Shown in pieces: positions 23,734 through 36,099 of a stretch of DNA of 64,000 nucleotides (positions are counted from its first letter, which is position 1; every line of letters starts with the position of its first letter). A program made the translations under genes and the position numbers. Origin of the DNA: Nymphaea colorata (taxonomy: Eukaryota > Streptophyta > Magnoliopsida > Nymphaeales > Nymphaeaceae); the NCBI RefSeq assembly GCF_008831285.2, contig NC_045146.1, forward strand, positions 20,949,149 through 21,013,148, read 5' to 3'. Under the pieces are notes generated by a model. It was not told the origin of the DNA, ran no database searches, and saw only the letters and a program-made list of their open reading frames with translations.

Positions 23734-24535
23734 AAAGCATTGTTCATGGATGAGATCTCATGCCAAAATTTTTTTCTTCACGGGAGATGTTAGTAGGACC
23801 TTCCAAAGCATTGTTCATGGATGAGATCTCAACTGGACTTGACAGCTCCACCACCTTCCAGATTGTGAAGTTCATTGGGCAATTTGTTCGTGTCATGGAT
23901 GGAACCATGCTGATGTCTCTTTTGCAACCTGCACCTGAGACATACAATCTATTCGTTGATATAGTTTTGCTTTCGGAGGGATACGTTGTCTACCTAGGTG
24001 ATCGAGAACATGTGCTTGAATTCTTTGAGTCCATGGGCTTCAAGTGCCCTGAAAGGAAAGGGGTTGCAGACTTCCTGCAAGAGGTAACATCGAAAAAGGA
24101 CCAGGACAATACTGGAGTGATAAAGATGCACCCCACCGCTATGTCACAGCTAAAGAGTTCTCAGAAGCCTGCAGTTATTAACGAGGTGGCCAACAACTAG
24201 CAGCTGATCTTAGGATCCCATATGACAAAACAAAGTCTCACCCGGCAGCATTAGAAACAAAGAAGTACACAATGAGTAACTGGGACCTATTCAAGGCCTG
24301 TTTTTCAAGAGAATGGTTACTCACGAAGAGGAACTCTTTTCTTTACATATTCAAGACCACCCAGATCACTATCATGTCTTTGATCACCATGACCCTATTC
24401 TTGAGGATTAAGATGAAGCATGAAACTATTGCAGATGGTGGAAAGTACTTTGGAGCTCTATTCTTTAGTTTGATTAATGTGATGTTCAATGGAATGACAG
24501 AGTTGGCAATGACTGTTATCCGGCTTCCTGTATAT
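23734..24535 (+). pseudogene. ABCG/PDR transporter fragment
   Basis: PDR-type ABCG proteins are full-size ATP-driven plasma membrane exporters. This piece encodes the first-NBD Walker B and following region ([20 protein letters not shown]), the PDR-typical [20 protein letters not shown], and [20 protein letters not shown]. After a frame change it reads [10 protein letters not shown], then MSNWDLFKACFSREWLLTKR and KYFGALFFSLINVMFNGMTE, the first membrane block. A one-base deletion at about 24105 shifts the frame and a TAA follows near 24180. The N-terminal Walker A part and everything after RLPV are absent. A 27-bp segment (23734-23760) is repeated at 23805-23831. It is a dead, rearranged gene fragment. 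Confidence 0.9.
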
Positions 24536-24553
24536 AGTAATATTTCTTTTAAT

Positions 24554-24681
24554 ACATTGTGTGGTGGATTATGTCGAAGTTGCTGCTGCTCCGAGCCTTT
24601 AGTGTCTGGGCTCCTGCTTCCAACTTTAAAATAAAGCAGCCCTCGTTGTTGATTAACTTCTCTCCTATGCAGACCGCGTTG
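24554..24681 (-). pseudogene. 128-bp copy of DUF620 exon 3
   Basis: The reverse complement matches 35436-35563, inside exon 3 of the DUF620 gene in this window, over all 128 bp with only two differences (both G:C to A:T in the copy). It starts and stops inside the exon, is joined directly to the broken end of the PDR fragment, and is in the opposite orientation to its source. It is a recent gene-fragment duplication with no function of its own. Confidence 0.95.
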
Positions 24682-24689
24682 CTTTCCAT

Positions 24690-25930
24690 TTGAAACTCTC
24701 AGCCATGTGGTATGTGATATATATATATATATATATATATAACAAAAACCAAAGTTATTAAAATTAATTGTAATCTTCTTTAAAAAATTAATTAGATATG
24801 ATCTTAAGAGTGATTTGGTGAGCAGCATATATAACCGTTTTCGTACTTGCTCTTATAACATTAAAATTTTAATAGTATAAAAATCAATTACTTTTACAAA
24901 AATGATATGAACTAGAACATGATTTATATCAAAACATTTTGCTCCAAGTACTTCTCGACATGCTTTTTCTAAATTTTCGATACATTTTATAATATTTAGG
25001 TCATGAATTGACAAAAACTATTAGTATATACATTAAAAGAAGCATAAGCAAATATCTCAAATAAAAGATCAGAAAATATATCCCCTTCTGTTGGCTGCAA
25101 AGAAACGGATTTGCCGTTGATTGGCTTCAAATTAGACGGTGGCCGACAGACGTTGTCACGCACTGATCGCTCCTTGTCATAAAAAGATGGCACATAAACA
25201 TTCACGCATACTTAGTTTGTTTCACAAACTATTCTTTTAGTTAAAAGACAAAATTTTGGTGCGCTTTATTCGTGAAGTAAGGTGGTTTTCTAATATTCTA
25301 ATGCTTAGCTTTTTTCTACTTGAAGCATGTGCTGGGCATGCTTATCACCAATCCCCCGTCACGTCAATCTGCCATTGCCTTCTCCTACCATGCACTATGC
25401 CATAGTGCATTCACAGTCTAATTATGGCACATATGACAGACTCCAGGTACTTTTTGCCTCCCATGAGTAACCGTTTGCTCAAAATTTGCACACTTAGTTT
25501 GTTTCATGAACTATTATTCTAGTTAAAAACAAAATGTTGGATTCCTTAGAATAAATGCATCAAAATATTTTTCTCTTTTCAATCAACTCTTTCACAAAGC
25601 AAACTTAATAAGAGGCAAATGCAATTCAATAATTTCTCTGTATGTCTAATTAAGTTGTCTATCTCTTCCGCGGTTTTGCACCAAAGGCAGGCAGGCTCAG
25701 CGAGTAACAACTATTGTCTTCACATGGTTAGAACGGTTGGTTACGGTGCTTGCCGAACATACTTGTCCAACTCTAAGGCAATAGCCTTGACCAATTGGCC
25801 CAAGTGATTATCCTGAAACGGCAGCTGCTAGCGACCTGACTTTAACCTTAATTGTTGGATTGGACAGGCCACCCCGGCTCCTTCAGCAGCAGCAGTAGGA
25901 ATGTTAATGGATTGTATTATATATCCTTAA
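24690..25930. other. gene-free AT-rich stretch
   Basis: There is a short (TA)n at 24719-24741. No supported coding region. Two related words TTAGTTTGTTTC(A)TGAACTATT occur near 25210 and 25496, suggesting a decayed duplication. Confidence 0.5.
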
Positions 25931-25936
25931 TCATAT

Positions 25937-26275
25937 TTGTTTTTTCAAATATTCACATGTTCATATTCGAATTCGAATAAAGAAAAGTCATATTTGAATC
26001 TAAAATCCAATTTTATAATCCGAATCCGATTTTTATATTTATATCTGAATCCAAATCCAAATTTTAAACCAGATTTTACCAATTTTCAAAATTTAGAAAC
26101 ATCATATTTGTCTAAAAATGAAACTGATCCAAATCCATATCCAAATTCGATCGGATATTTATGTATATCCGAATTTGAATCTGAATCCAATCATATGTCA
26201 TTTATCAAATCTGAATCCGATATTAAATTTTTTTCATATCCAATTTTTTCAAATCAAATATGTTGAATATCGGTA
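25937..26275 (+). repeat. dispersed repeat, copy 1
   Basis: An AT-rich block dense in AATCCGAAT/AATCTGAAT words. It is homologous along its length to 40650-40975: both contain GGATATTTATG and the tail ATCTGAATC(C/A)GATATTAAATT followed by ATATCCAATTT. The similar translations (SESDIKFF...YPI) reflect nucleotide identity rather than selection. The class is unknown. Confidence 0.75.
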
Positions 26276-26540
26276 ACTCTAAAAAAAATAAAAAATAAAG
26301 GCTTTAAGAAGGATAAAAAAAAGAGAAAATTTTAAAAATAAAAAAACTAAAAAATACACATTAATATCAACAATTTTTTAAAGTACTCCAACCAGTTTTT
26401 CTTTTATCGAGGAGTGTATATTGGTTGCATGCATCTTGACGTTTGTACCATCCAATTGGGCTCCCCAAAGAAACATATGGCCCCTCTGATGCTGATGTGC
26501 CATGCCAAGCCGTCAAGTATGACTGGCAAAACGAGCAGAG

Positions 26541-26669
<129 letters not shown>

Positions 26670-26732
26670 AGCTGTTTGCATAGAAAACTATATATGTTGA
26701 ACTCTAAATATGTGGGAGAGATAGAGTCTCAC

Positions 26733-26818
26733 CTTTAGCTGGCCATCGAGTTTTCCAGCAAGTGCCAACAGCAATGTTGTCTTCCCCGAGCCTGGAGGCC
26801 CCAGTAGAAGTGTCATCC
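26733..26818 (-). pseudogene. ABCG/PDR Walker A exon fragment
   Basis: The minus strand reads [20 protein letters not shown], then GKLDGQLK and a GT donor at 26732. This is the first nucleotide-binding domain P-loop (GPPGSGKT) of PDR-type ABCG transporters, and the donor is where many such genes have an intron. No acceptor is seen upstream and no neighbouring exon. It lies 2.2 kb from, and opposite in strand to, the PDR fragment at 23.7 kb, so the two may be scattered pieces of one gene. Confidence 0.85.
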
Positions 26819-26829
26819 CAATAAGATAT

Positions 26830-28415
26830 TGATGGTCACTCATTCAAAGTCATGAGATAAAGTTGATACATATTGATCTATGTATTAACAATATGTCCCT
26901 TAAAGTCTCTATAAGAGGTTGTTTGGTAATAACTGTAACGTACTATTTAATGGATATGTAAGATAAATTCATGGGATAGTAACACTATGTTACTAATGTG
27001 AAACATTCATATGCCTTGATGGATCCCCTTTTAACAAAGTTTTACATTGTCCACATTATGATACATGACCGAACCATTCCAAAAACTAGCTAGCTTTCTA
27101 CAACACAACCCATGAATCAAGCTGACGGACCGCCAGTGTCTGCCATTGAACCAGTCCATCCCATTCCAAGGACTTCTATCGGTTCCAGCTCAGGCACGGG
27201 CAGATTCAAGCACATGGCGGGAACTCTCACCCATACACTTGCAGTCTCTCTTTCTATTATATAGATAACATGGATTCCTCCAGCTGTGAGAAGAATCCCC
27301 CTTACACACGCAGCCCAATGTATTTATTTTTTGTTTGGGTTGTGTTAATGAGGCGGTATATATATATATATAGATTGAAAATCATTTGTATATAAAGAAT
27401 TTACAGATTTCTCCAATCTAAGTTTAGACTGAAAATCTTCAGTATTCAGCACACCACTCGATACAATGTACATGTACATTCATTTTCTCTTTTTGACTAG
27501 TGCACAAACAAGGGAAGTGTAAAACAAATTTAATAGCCCATGCCTGAGAAAATCTGAATATTAACAGTGTATCTATTAATTCTCCAACTAGCCGCTCTCC
27601 CTAGCCACTCACCCCCAACTTCCAAAATAAAAATTCAAAATAAAATTAATTTTGACTTTAAAAATAAAAAATGAAAAAAGAAAGCAAATATTTCTAATTT
27701 CTTCCCAAAAACTTCGATCTCTTCACTCAAACTTTTTAGACTAAAAGTAAGTACATGAGCATCAATGACTCAGCTTGCCCCCTTGAAAAAATCAATTAGA
27801 GGTGCTTCTTTTCCTCTATTTTGCTTAAGCAAACTACATTATAAATTAAAGTTGCTTGACAATTACGTGTGCTAAAATTAAAATATGGAAAAAAATACCT
27901 TCTTTTTTTCTTTTTAATTTAGCAAGCCACCACCAATGGAGCCGATGCCTCCATCATATCATCGAGTTGTCACAGTCAGCTTACCAATTAAAAGTAGAAC
28001 ACTTTAGAAGAAAAAAAAATATAAAAAGAGCAACTCAACACTGCTGAAAAACAGGTAATCTAGATAGACAAGTATTGCTCCATATATATTTTCCTAACCT
28101 ACAAGTCATTTCTTTGCTATTGAAACGAGAGTGTGCGAATGACAATAAATCATACACAACTTTTAACAAACAAACATGAGGAAAATGCAACACATGGTTT
28201 TAAGCCTGACATTTAAATTCTCAGCATCCCATTATAATCTCTTTTATTCGTTAACACGTTTGTTGTCAAATTCCAATTCAGATGAAGAGGCTCTCATGAG
28301 TGGATTTCTTTCACATGTACTCCCAGATTTTCCTTTCCCAATTTCACATTTTTGATGCAATTAACAAAAACTTAAGCACATCGACATCAAGTTTTTGGTT
28401 GTTAAAAAAAGGATA
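26830..28415. other. gene-free stretch
   Basis: AT-rich with a short (TA)n near 27356-27372. No supported coding region or structural RNA seen. Confidence 0.5.
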
Positions 28416-28556
28416 CAGAATGGTCATGTGTCTTTAAAGCATATTGAGACAAACTATATGATTGCGGATCTGCTTACCAAGGGTTTAACACATAAGGTCT
28501 TTCACGAACATGTTGTTCGTATGAGGGTGTTAGTCTTGGATGATGTGCTGATTTAG
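28416..28556 (+). pseudogene. copia pol C-terminal fragment
   Basis: Reads QNGHVSLKHIETNYMIADLL, then TKGLTHKVFHEHVVRM and a TAG. This is the extreme C-terminus of copia RNase H (usual form IADxLTKGL). The bases after it (28557-28790) may be LTR remnant. It faces the opposite way to the copia debris at 28.8 kb, so it is a separate insertion or an inverted piece. Confidence 0.85.
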
Positions 28557-28804
28557 TGAGAGTTTGTATTTTGTTTGCTCTTATGTATAGAACATATTCA
28601 GTTTTTCTGCAGAATATAGTTTAAAGTTCTTTGGTTTCATTCTGTGTTTGTATTTTTGATCTGCATAAGATTTTAAAGTAGGGCCAGTTGAGAATAGACA
28701 TGTTGTAATTACATTACATGTAATGATCATGTTATACATCCATATCAGATCTATGTCATTGATTGTGTTAACATTTGTGATCATTGAAGGTTTAGCTAAT
28801 TTTA

Positions 28805-30062
28805 ATACAGAGTAAAAGAGTGACTATGCCCTCTTTTTTCTTCACAAATAGAGTGTGGTCTCCATTCCCTTGATTGTACCTATGATGTTGCATTATTCGT
28901 CTGAGTCGTTCAAACGATGCTCTAGGTGACTGCTTGAGGCCATATAAAGTCTTTTTCAGTTTACAACATTTCTCTGGTTCTTCATATCCTGGGGGCATAC
29001 ACATATACACTTCCTCTTCGAGATCACTATTGAGAAAAACATTCTTAACATCGAGTTGGTACATCCTCCATTCCTTCATCACAGCTAGGGAAATGACAAC
29101 TCTAACAGTCTTCATTTTCGCAATTGGAGCAAAAGTCTCTAAATAATCAATCTCATATTTTTTACTAAACCCCTTGGTCACAAGACGAGCTTTGTATCTT
29201 TCAACACTTCCATGAGGTTTGTACTTAATGGTATACACCTACTTGGAACCAACCAAGTGAGCCGCCTCAGGAATCTCCACAACTTTCCATGTCATGTTTC
29301 TTCTCAAGGCTTCCATTTCTTCTTTCATAGCATTAGCTCACTTGGAATCACTTTGAGCTTCGACAACGGTCCTGAGAATCACAACCAAAGAAAGAGAAGA
29401 TACAAAACACTTGTAATCTTTGCTAAGTCTAGAATAAGATACAAAATTACCAATCGAGTGTGGAGTACATGACCTGACACCATTTCTCAGGGCAATGGGA
29501 AGATCTTCATTTTTCTTTTCAACCCCATCTTGAGTCTTCAACGTAAGACTTGGTTCATCCATGGAAGGAATGACATTGGGATTGGAAGTAGATCTCGCAC
29601 CACAAATCACCTCCTCTGTCCAAGCACCTCGTCTAGAGTAGACCTGTCCAAACAAACGATGACCTTCCTTCTTATTTCCAGTGTCACACCCTTCCTCCTT
29701 CTCAGGTATATCAACAGCTGTGAGAGGTTCTTCTTTCTTGTAGTCCAAAAAATCTGTAAATCGAATATCTTAACTCTGAGAATACTCTTCCCTAACCACA
29801 GACTTCTCTCTCTGAAGAAGATTCTCACAAAAGTAAGAGACATGTTCCAAGAAGGTAACATCTTGTGTAACATAAACTCGACCACAAAAGTAAGAGACAT
29901 GTTCCAAGAAGGTAACATCTTGTGTAACATAAACTCGACCAGTGGTAGAATCAAGACACAGATATCCTTTCTGAGTAGGAGAATACCCAACATACACACC
30001 CTTAATAGACCGGGGATCAAGTTTCTTAACAGTGGAACTGCGATCGAAAAGTGGTATTTTTT
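28805..30062 (-). pseudogene. copia fragment: integrase tail and RT start
   Basis: A single frame from the integrase C-terminus (VYVGYSPTQKGYLCLDSTTG) through the linker to RT (ERYKARLVTKGFSKKYEIDY, MYQLDVKNVFLNSDLEEEVY, LYGLKQSPRASF), with three in-frame stops: after SQS, after SDSK, and at the Trp codon before VYTIKYK (TAG). It stops just before YVDD. A 57-bp exact tandem duplication lies inside. There are no LTRs or primer site, so it is truncated at both ends. Confidence 0.9.
29826..29939 (-). repeat. 57-bp tandem duplication in copia fragment
   Basis: 29826-29882 and 29883-29939 are identical. The unit is 19 codons, so it repeats VYVTQDVTFLEHVSYFCGR in frame in the decayed polyprotein. 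Confidence 0.96.
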
Positions 30063-30064
30063 TT

Positions 30065-30860
30065 TTTTTTAAAGTAATGTAATGCAAGTAAAAGAAATTT
30101 TCACGTTAACCTTTTCTTCCAACCAAACAATGAACGTATCTATGGTTGTAATACGCCAGACTTAGACCTAGGCCCGGTATAAGTATGACTCGATCCGAGC
30201 TTCAGACCATATAACTAGCACCAAGCTCTGCTCAATGGTCTGAGCCGACCTGGTCCAATGGGCCGGGGTCCGTTCACGAGCCTGGACTCAAAAGATCTGA
30301 TTGTGCTCAACTTTCATGTACCAAATAATTTTAAGAAAAAGATGTTTCGCAGTAATTTAAATGGTTTAATGACAATTGCCATGCCTGCATGCTTTCTAAA
30401 TTTTAAATTTTTGACTCGGCAAACAAACTTTGGGTCTGGGTGGAGACTATTAGGTGGAGCCCAACCCGGACCAGGCTCGTTCCCTGCCTCCGTCTAAGGG
30501 TGCGTCACCGTCAAATATTTTGCGCAGGGCGTGGATCTTGAAATGGATTTTCGGGCCGACCCGACCTAAAACCCAAAAATTTTATGTGAACTAGAGCCCT
30601 TTCGGTCGTCAAGTTTTTGCATCGGGTGAAAAAACACAAGCGGGGGGAATGGTACGCTACAACTCAAGGAGCGTCAGATCTTTTCATCTGACGGTCCATA
30701 CACAGACAAGCGCGTCCACACGGATCGACGTAAATCACCGTCGATTTCTGCAATCGGACGGCCCGCATTTCCTCACACGCGACAGAGAAATAGAACGAGG
30801 GAAGAGGAAAAGGAAAGCGCAGCACGAAGATCCAAACTTGGCGTCTCCGCGGGATTCCTT
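30065..30860. other. intergenic, upstream region of histone H4
   Basis: No coding region supported. GC-rich words such as GGCCCGACC and GGGCCGACCCGACC near 30240-30570 look like degenerate repeat DNA. The final 200 bases form the H4 promoter. Confidence 0.5.
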
Positions 30861-30863
30861 CAC

Positions 30864-30871
30864 TATAAAAG
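30864..30871 (+). promoter_or_regulatory. histone H4 TATA box
   Basis: TATAAAAG, 78 bases before the H4 ATG, preceded by CCGCGGGATTC and, further up, CACGGATCGACG. The latter differs by one base from the plant histone octamer CGCGGATC. Position and context fit a replication-dependent histone promoter. The octamer reading is tentative. Confidence 0.75.
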
Positions 30872-30908
30872 CAGTGGCCTGCTTTTCTTTTCTTCGTCAG
30901 CACGTTAA

Positions 30909-31253
<345 letters not shown>

Positions 31254-32660
31254 CTTGGTCAAAGGGTTTTTTAGGGTTTTGTTCTATTCGGGCTTCTGGT
31301 GCGTTGGGTTCTCGGTTCGCTATGGTCGGATGGCGGCCTTTAATTGTGAAACGATGTCGAATCGTGAAGTTGTACACTTAGAGTAGAAATTTGAATCGTC
31401 CTTCTATTCCATTGGAACATGTGCTGGCTTCCACTCTTTTGTGCATCTTGTTCTGAGTGTGGATTTTTTGTTATATAGGGAAGCGTTGATGGTCTGATAA
31501 TGCGAATCTGCACGGCTATCTTAGTTCGTACCGTATTCCTACTACGGTGGCCTTTCTGGTGAAAGGCGTCGGTGGTTGTATGAGATGGATTTGTGATCTC
31601 CTCTTTGAAATTCTTTCTTTTATCCTCTTCCTGTTACTTCTCCTACTGGTTGTAGGATAACGAACGTGTCGTTTGTTTTTGATATATAGATTGACGTTAG
31701 GTGATTGATTGACGGCCGTTTTGTGCCTGTTCTTTTATCTTCGTTTCGTTTATGTGCAAGTTGTATTCTCTGTTTTCTGTGGAGTTGTGATTGGCAGACT
31801 GGGGGTGTTGTGATATGGATTTGGTCGTGTTCTGTTTCAGACCAGCAAACGCTACCGGCATTAGTTTGTCACGATCGGAAGGTGGCGTTGAGTTTTCCCC
31901 TTTCCTTTTGCCGTTTCCTGTTATCCGTGAGTTTCTTTGAGTTCAGCATCAGTCTTTGTGTTCATTTCCGATTGAGAAAGAAGCGTCTTGTTAAACGAAC
32001 CCAGAATCTCTAAAATTAGTTTCAATGTGCGGCCTTCGTAATCTTTGAATTTTATTTTTCGGCAAGTCTTTATTTTTGTGTTGCGATCGACAAGAAGGAG
32101 TACATGGAATTAGATAAAAAAATACCATGAATTAGCTAATCTGTTGGATCTCTTGGTTGAATGCGATGTGTGCATTTTATTTTATAAATGGTATATGATT
32201 ACCAGTTGACGTTCATTTGTCATTTACTCATATTTTACTATGGCAGCATGTCTGGTCATCGCCAGGATGTGTATAGATGATATCTGTTTGCACTACATCT
32301 GACCTCCACATTAGATCACCAATTCTTTCATTAGTTGTAGGGAAACGTCAGAGCAAAATTCAGTTTTCACAAGCTTCGGGATAAACTTTTTTGTTTGTAG
32401 AGTCCTCTGATACATTTAAATTGTTAAAACTTGGAAAACCCACATCCCTCAATAAAATGTGACAACGATTACATTAGCATTTGGATGATACCGTTCAAAA
32501 ACTTGGTTTGGTGAAAACACCACATAAACGGTGTGTTGGAAACACCACACCGTTCAAGCAAATTTTTCTCAAACCTGTTCGTGTGGTTTGTGCATTTCAA
32601 TGGCAAGACATTCAAACCAGGCTTTTATTTGGATGGCAAAAATGACGTCGCCGTTTGAGC
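31254..32660. other. H4 3' flank and intergenic
   Basis: Plant histone mRNAs are polyadenylated, and no animal-type histone stem-loop is evident. No coding region is supported in this stretch. Around 32500-32580 ACGGTGTG and CACACCGT words form short inverted repeats. Confidence 0.5.
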
Positions 32661-32670
32661 AAAAAACCAT

Positions 32671-32705
32671 GTACACCACGGAGTGTTACACTCCGTGACG
32701 TGTAC
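32671..32705. repeat. perfect hairpin, MITE-like
   Basis: CACGGAGTG, TTA, CACTCCGTG (32677-32697). It is extended outside by GTACAC and GTGTAC with a 2-base bulge on the right. It lies near other short inverted words and may be the centre of a small foldback element. Confidence 0.7.
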
Positions 32706-32927
32706 AAACAAACGTGAATTCTTGCCTCAAGGCAGTTCAAGAGGCAAAGATATGTTTTTAATTCAATTTTAGTGGGTTTTTTAATTCAATCTTAGTGGGT
32801 GATATGTTCTTTTGTTTTAAAGTGGTAAAGTAAAACAAAATGGTAAAGTTCGTGATAAATAAAAAGTGGTAAGTTAAAGGGTGCATCATTATTATCACTG
32901 ATATCGACACAACCTAAGACCTTGAGG

Positions 32928-33175
32928 CAAAGGGAATGCGGGGGCTTTTGGGTATCCCTCAAACAGTAGGATAAACCTCTCCCTCTAAAAAAATGTGTCC
33001 CTACCTCTCCCTCTAAAAAATATCAAAGGGAACGCGGGGGCTTTTGGGTATCCTCAGACCCCTCTAAAAAATATCAAAGGGAACGCGTGGGCTTTTGGGT
33101 ATCCCTCAGACCGTAGGATAAACCTCTCCCTCTAAAAATTATGTCCCTACCTCTCCCTCTAAAAAATATGTGCCT
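32928..33175. repeat. imperfect tandem repeat, about three copies
   Basis: The words GGGCTTTTGGGTATCC (three times), CCTCTCCCTCTAAAAA and AAATATCAAAGGGAACGCG recur with differing spacing, which shows nested tandem duplication of a segment of about 60-120 bp. Confidence 0.85.
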
Positions 33176-33894
33176 AGAGAGTTGGCATATGTATTTAGCT
33201 CATGGTTTGTGCTACTCCATTTAATTACCCAAGTTTATTATATGTGTATAATTATGCAACTCACTAAACCATGTCATTTAGAAGCGGAGTGAGGATTTTT
33301 TTTAGGCGGGCTAAATGGTTCGCAGGTCGGGCCAAGAGAAATGACGGATCAAACCAAACTAAAAAAAAATTGATTTTTTCAATATAATTATTTTTTCTTG
33401 CACCCATGGGACCATGGCCCAGGCGGGCCTCCCACTCCCTCCGCCCCTGACGTCATTTATACATGCAAAAGTCGAAACTAACTATATTGTCCCACTCCAA
33501 ACCAAAAAATATATGCAACAAAAGCCCCTATACAAGCCAAGGGAAAAACAAATTGATATATATTTATGAATAGCGATATTTTATTACATTTTTATACATT
33601 TATCATTATAAATATTATGTTTATATGTTAAATTATTATGTGTTATTTATTTATTGTGTTATAATCGGGTTTCTCCCTGTAACTTGGAAATGTGGACACG
33701 TTTAAATGACTCCCTAAAACCATGGAACCGATCCACTTGACTCTCCACCCATTCAATCTCATAGGACCTTAAAATAAGGGGAGCCGCATGAGTACCAAGA
33801 AGTGTCCTCTTCCCTTGCCTTTCCATCTTGGAAGGCGAAAAACAGAGGGGAGAGGAAGGTGGTGGTGTTGCCGTCGACGGTGCGGGACGTTCCG

Positions 33895-34440
33895 ATGAGG
33901 AAACTGCTCCCAAACCTCGACAGAGAAGATGGACTTGACACAGTCCTTGAGGTTCCCGTTCCAGAGGAGATATTCAACCCAATGGACGGGTCCACGAAAT
34001 CAAATTCATGGAGCAACGTCAAGACGTGGATGAAATGTTCACAAGTCTCTGCGGTTAAACCGGCAGCATCTCTTCCTGGTGCTGGTGGTGGCGGCAACTC
34101 TGAGCTCCCACTTCTCCTCAATGTTGTTGGTGCGCCGTTGATCCCGCTGCCGGTTCAGAACGAGCAACCTCCCAATGAGTCTATAAAAAATCATCCCATC
34201 GTAAGAATTTCATCAGTTGTCTTGCTTTCTGAATAAGGTTGAATATTCACAATGTTGCTGTCCGCGGTTTATGCCAGTGATTGTGGTTTAGTCTTCTGCA
34301 TGAATGTCGATTATAAAAACTGGGCAGGTCTTTTTGTGTGACTGCAGTTTGCAGCTTCTGATTTTTTCTTGTGTTTATTTTTCGCTACGGATCTGAGGCA
34401 TAATTTTACTCAAACGTTTGGACGACAGAGCCTTCATTTG

Positions 34441-34484
<44 letters not shown>

Positions 34485-35895
34485 TAAACAAGAATCCTCC
34501 AAATTGTTTAATTACTAACAGCCTTCAAATGCGAAGTGCTTAGAATGAGACTGATTCCCTATCAGAAGCCAGTATTTGGTTGATTTGGGCGTTAAGGCGG
34601 AAGGGTAGAGAGCTGGGAGATGCCTGGAAGGCTATGGTGGGAGGACAAACGGACACAGAAATTTGGAACTGCTGACATCTTAAGTTGGCAAAAATTCCTA
34701 TTGGAATCAGAATAAACTTGTCGCTTTTTAGGAATTATGTAGTTCTATTGAGGGATAAATTGTTTGATAATCACTTGTAAGCCGCAGTCTTCCTTGCCTA
34801 GTGGCACCAATATTCCTAGCTTCACGGTGACATTTTCTTTGTTAGATTTCTGCCCTGTTTTGCGAACTGCTTTATTTCTCCGTTTTTTGCTACTGATCTA
34901 TTTTTCGTGGGATACTTGCAGGAATCATCAACTGCCAAGTACATTGTTCAACAGTATCTAGCTGCCACTGGTGGTTTACAGGCAATGAACTCTGTGTCCA
35001 GTATGTATGCGATCGGCAAGGTGAGGATGACAGCTTCAGAATTCCATCCAGGAGACCAGTCGATCAAAGCGAGAAGCGCCGGTGAGGTTGGAGCATTTGT
35101 CCTCTGGGCCAAGAACCCGGACCTTTGGTTCTTGGAGCTCGTGTTCTTTGGTTACAAGATGAGTGCTGGAAGTGATGGGAAGGTAGCGTGGAGGCAGACA
35201 CCGTGGCACCAGTCCCATGCACTAAGAGGACCTCCGAGACCTCTCCGCCGCTTGCTACAGGTAATATGACCACGGACTATGTTTTCTCGCGATGGTCAGA
35301 GCAAAAACACGCACTATGGATGCTCACATCACATGTAAAATATACAGCTTTTTGCTAGCAAACTCATGTAAGATGTTGGCCTGTGTAACTTGTTCTGCAG
35401 GGTCTTGATCCAAGAACCACGGCCAGCCTATTCTCCAACGCGGTCTGCATAGGAGAGAAGTCAATCAACAACGAGGGCTGCTTTATTTTAAAGTTGGAAG
35501 CAGGAGCCCAGACACTAAAGGCTCGGAGCAGCAGCAGCTTCGACATAATCCACCACACAATGTGGGGTTATTTCAGCCAAAGAACAGGTCTCCTCCTCCA
35601 ATTCGAGGACACCCATTTGCTCAGAATGAAAGGGAAGGGGAAAGGGAATGACAGTGTGTTCTGGGAAACAAGCATGGAGTCCTTGATAGAGGACTATAGA
35701 TTTGTTGATGGGGTGAACATTGCACACAGTGGTCATACCGTGGTCACCCTTTTTAGGTATGGGCACTCTTCCACAGGACACAAAACGAGGATGGAGGAGA
35801 GTTGGACAATTGAGGAAGTGGACTTCAACGTATGGGGGTTGTCTACAGAAAGCTTCCTTCCTCCGGCTGACCTCAAGAAAGAGGATGGAGAGTAG
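33895..35895 (+). CDS. DUF620 family protein, three exons
   Basis: Exons 33895-34200, 34922-35260 and 35401-35895, all with GT-AG borders and intact phase, give about 379 residues. The family is plant-specific with no established biochemical function. Diagnostic text includes MRKLLPNLDREDGLDTVLEV at the start, LLLNVVGAPLIPLPV, STAKYIVQQYLAATGGLQAM, GSDGKVAWRQTPWHQSHALR, GPPRPLRRLLQGLDPRTTAS, and the end FLPPADLKKEDGE. I chose the ATG at 33895 because MRKLxPN is the usual family start. An in-frame ATG at 33802 would add 31 residues of unrelated sequence. Intron 1 (721 bp) has a (TA)n tract at about 34451-34482. A 128-bp piece of exon 3 is duplicated at 24554-24681. It looks functional. Confidence 0.93.
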
Positions 35896-35999
35896 GAGGT
35901 GAGCAGCAGGAACTTGCGGCACTTCTCTGTGCTACAGCCACCGTAAAATTCAATGTTCTATAGCTCTTGATTATAATATAACCAAGTGCACAGTTTTGA

Positions 36000-36001
<2 letters not shown>

Positions 36002-36038
<37 letters not shown>
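36002..36038. repeat. (CT)n microsatellite after DUF620 gene
   Basis: A pure CT tract about 110 bp downstream of the stop, probably in or just after the 3' UTR. Confidence 0.95.
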
Positions 36039-36042
<4 letters not shown>

Positions 36043-36099
36043 CCTCCCTCTTTTGCTGAAAAACCAGGCAGGTGAGACCTACCATCCCTGCAACCCATG

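Noticed and set aside
33802-33894. Upstream in-frame ATG of the DUF620 gene
   Set aside because: It adds sequence unlike the family. MRKLxPN at 33895 is the usual start, though the longer form is not excluded.
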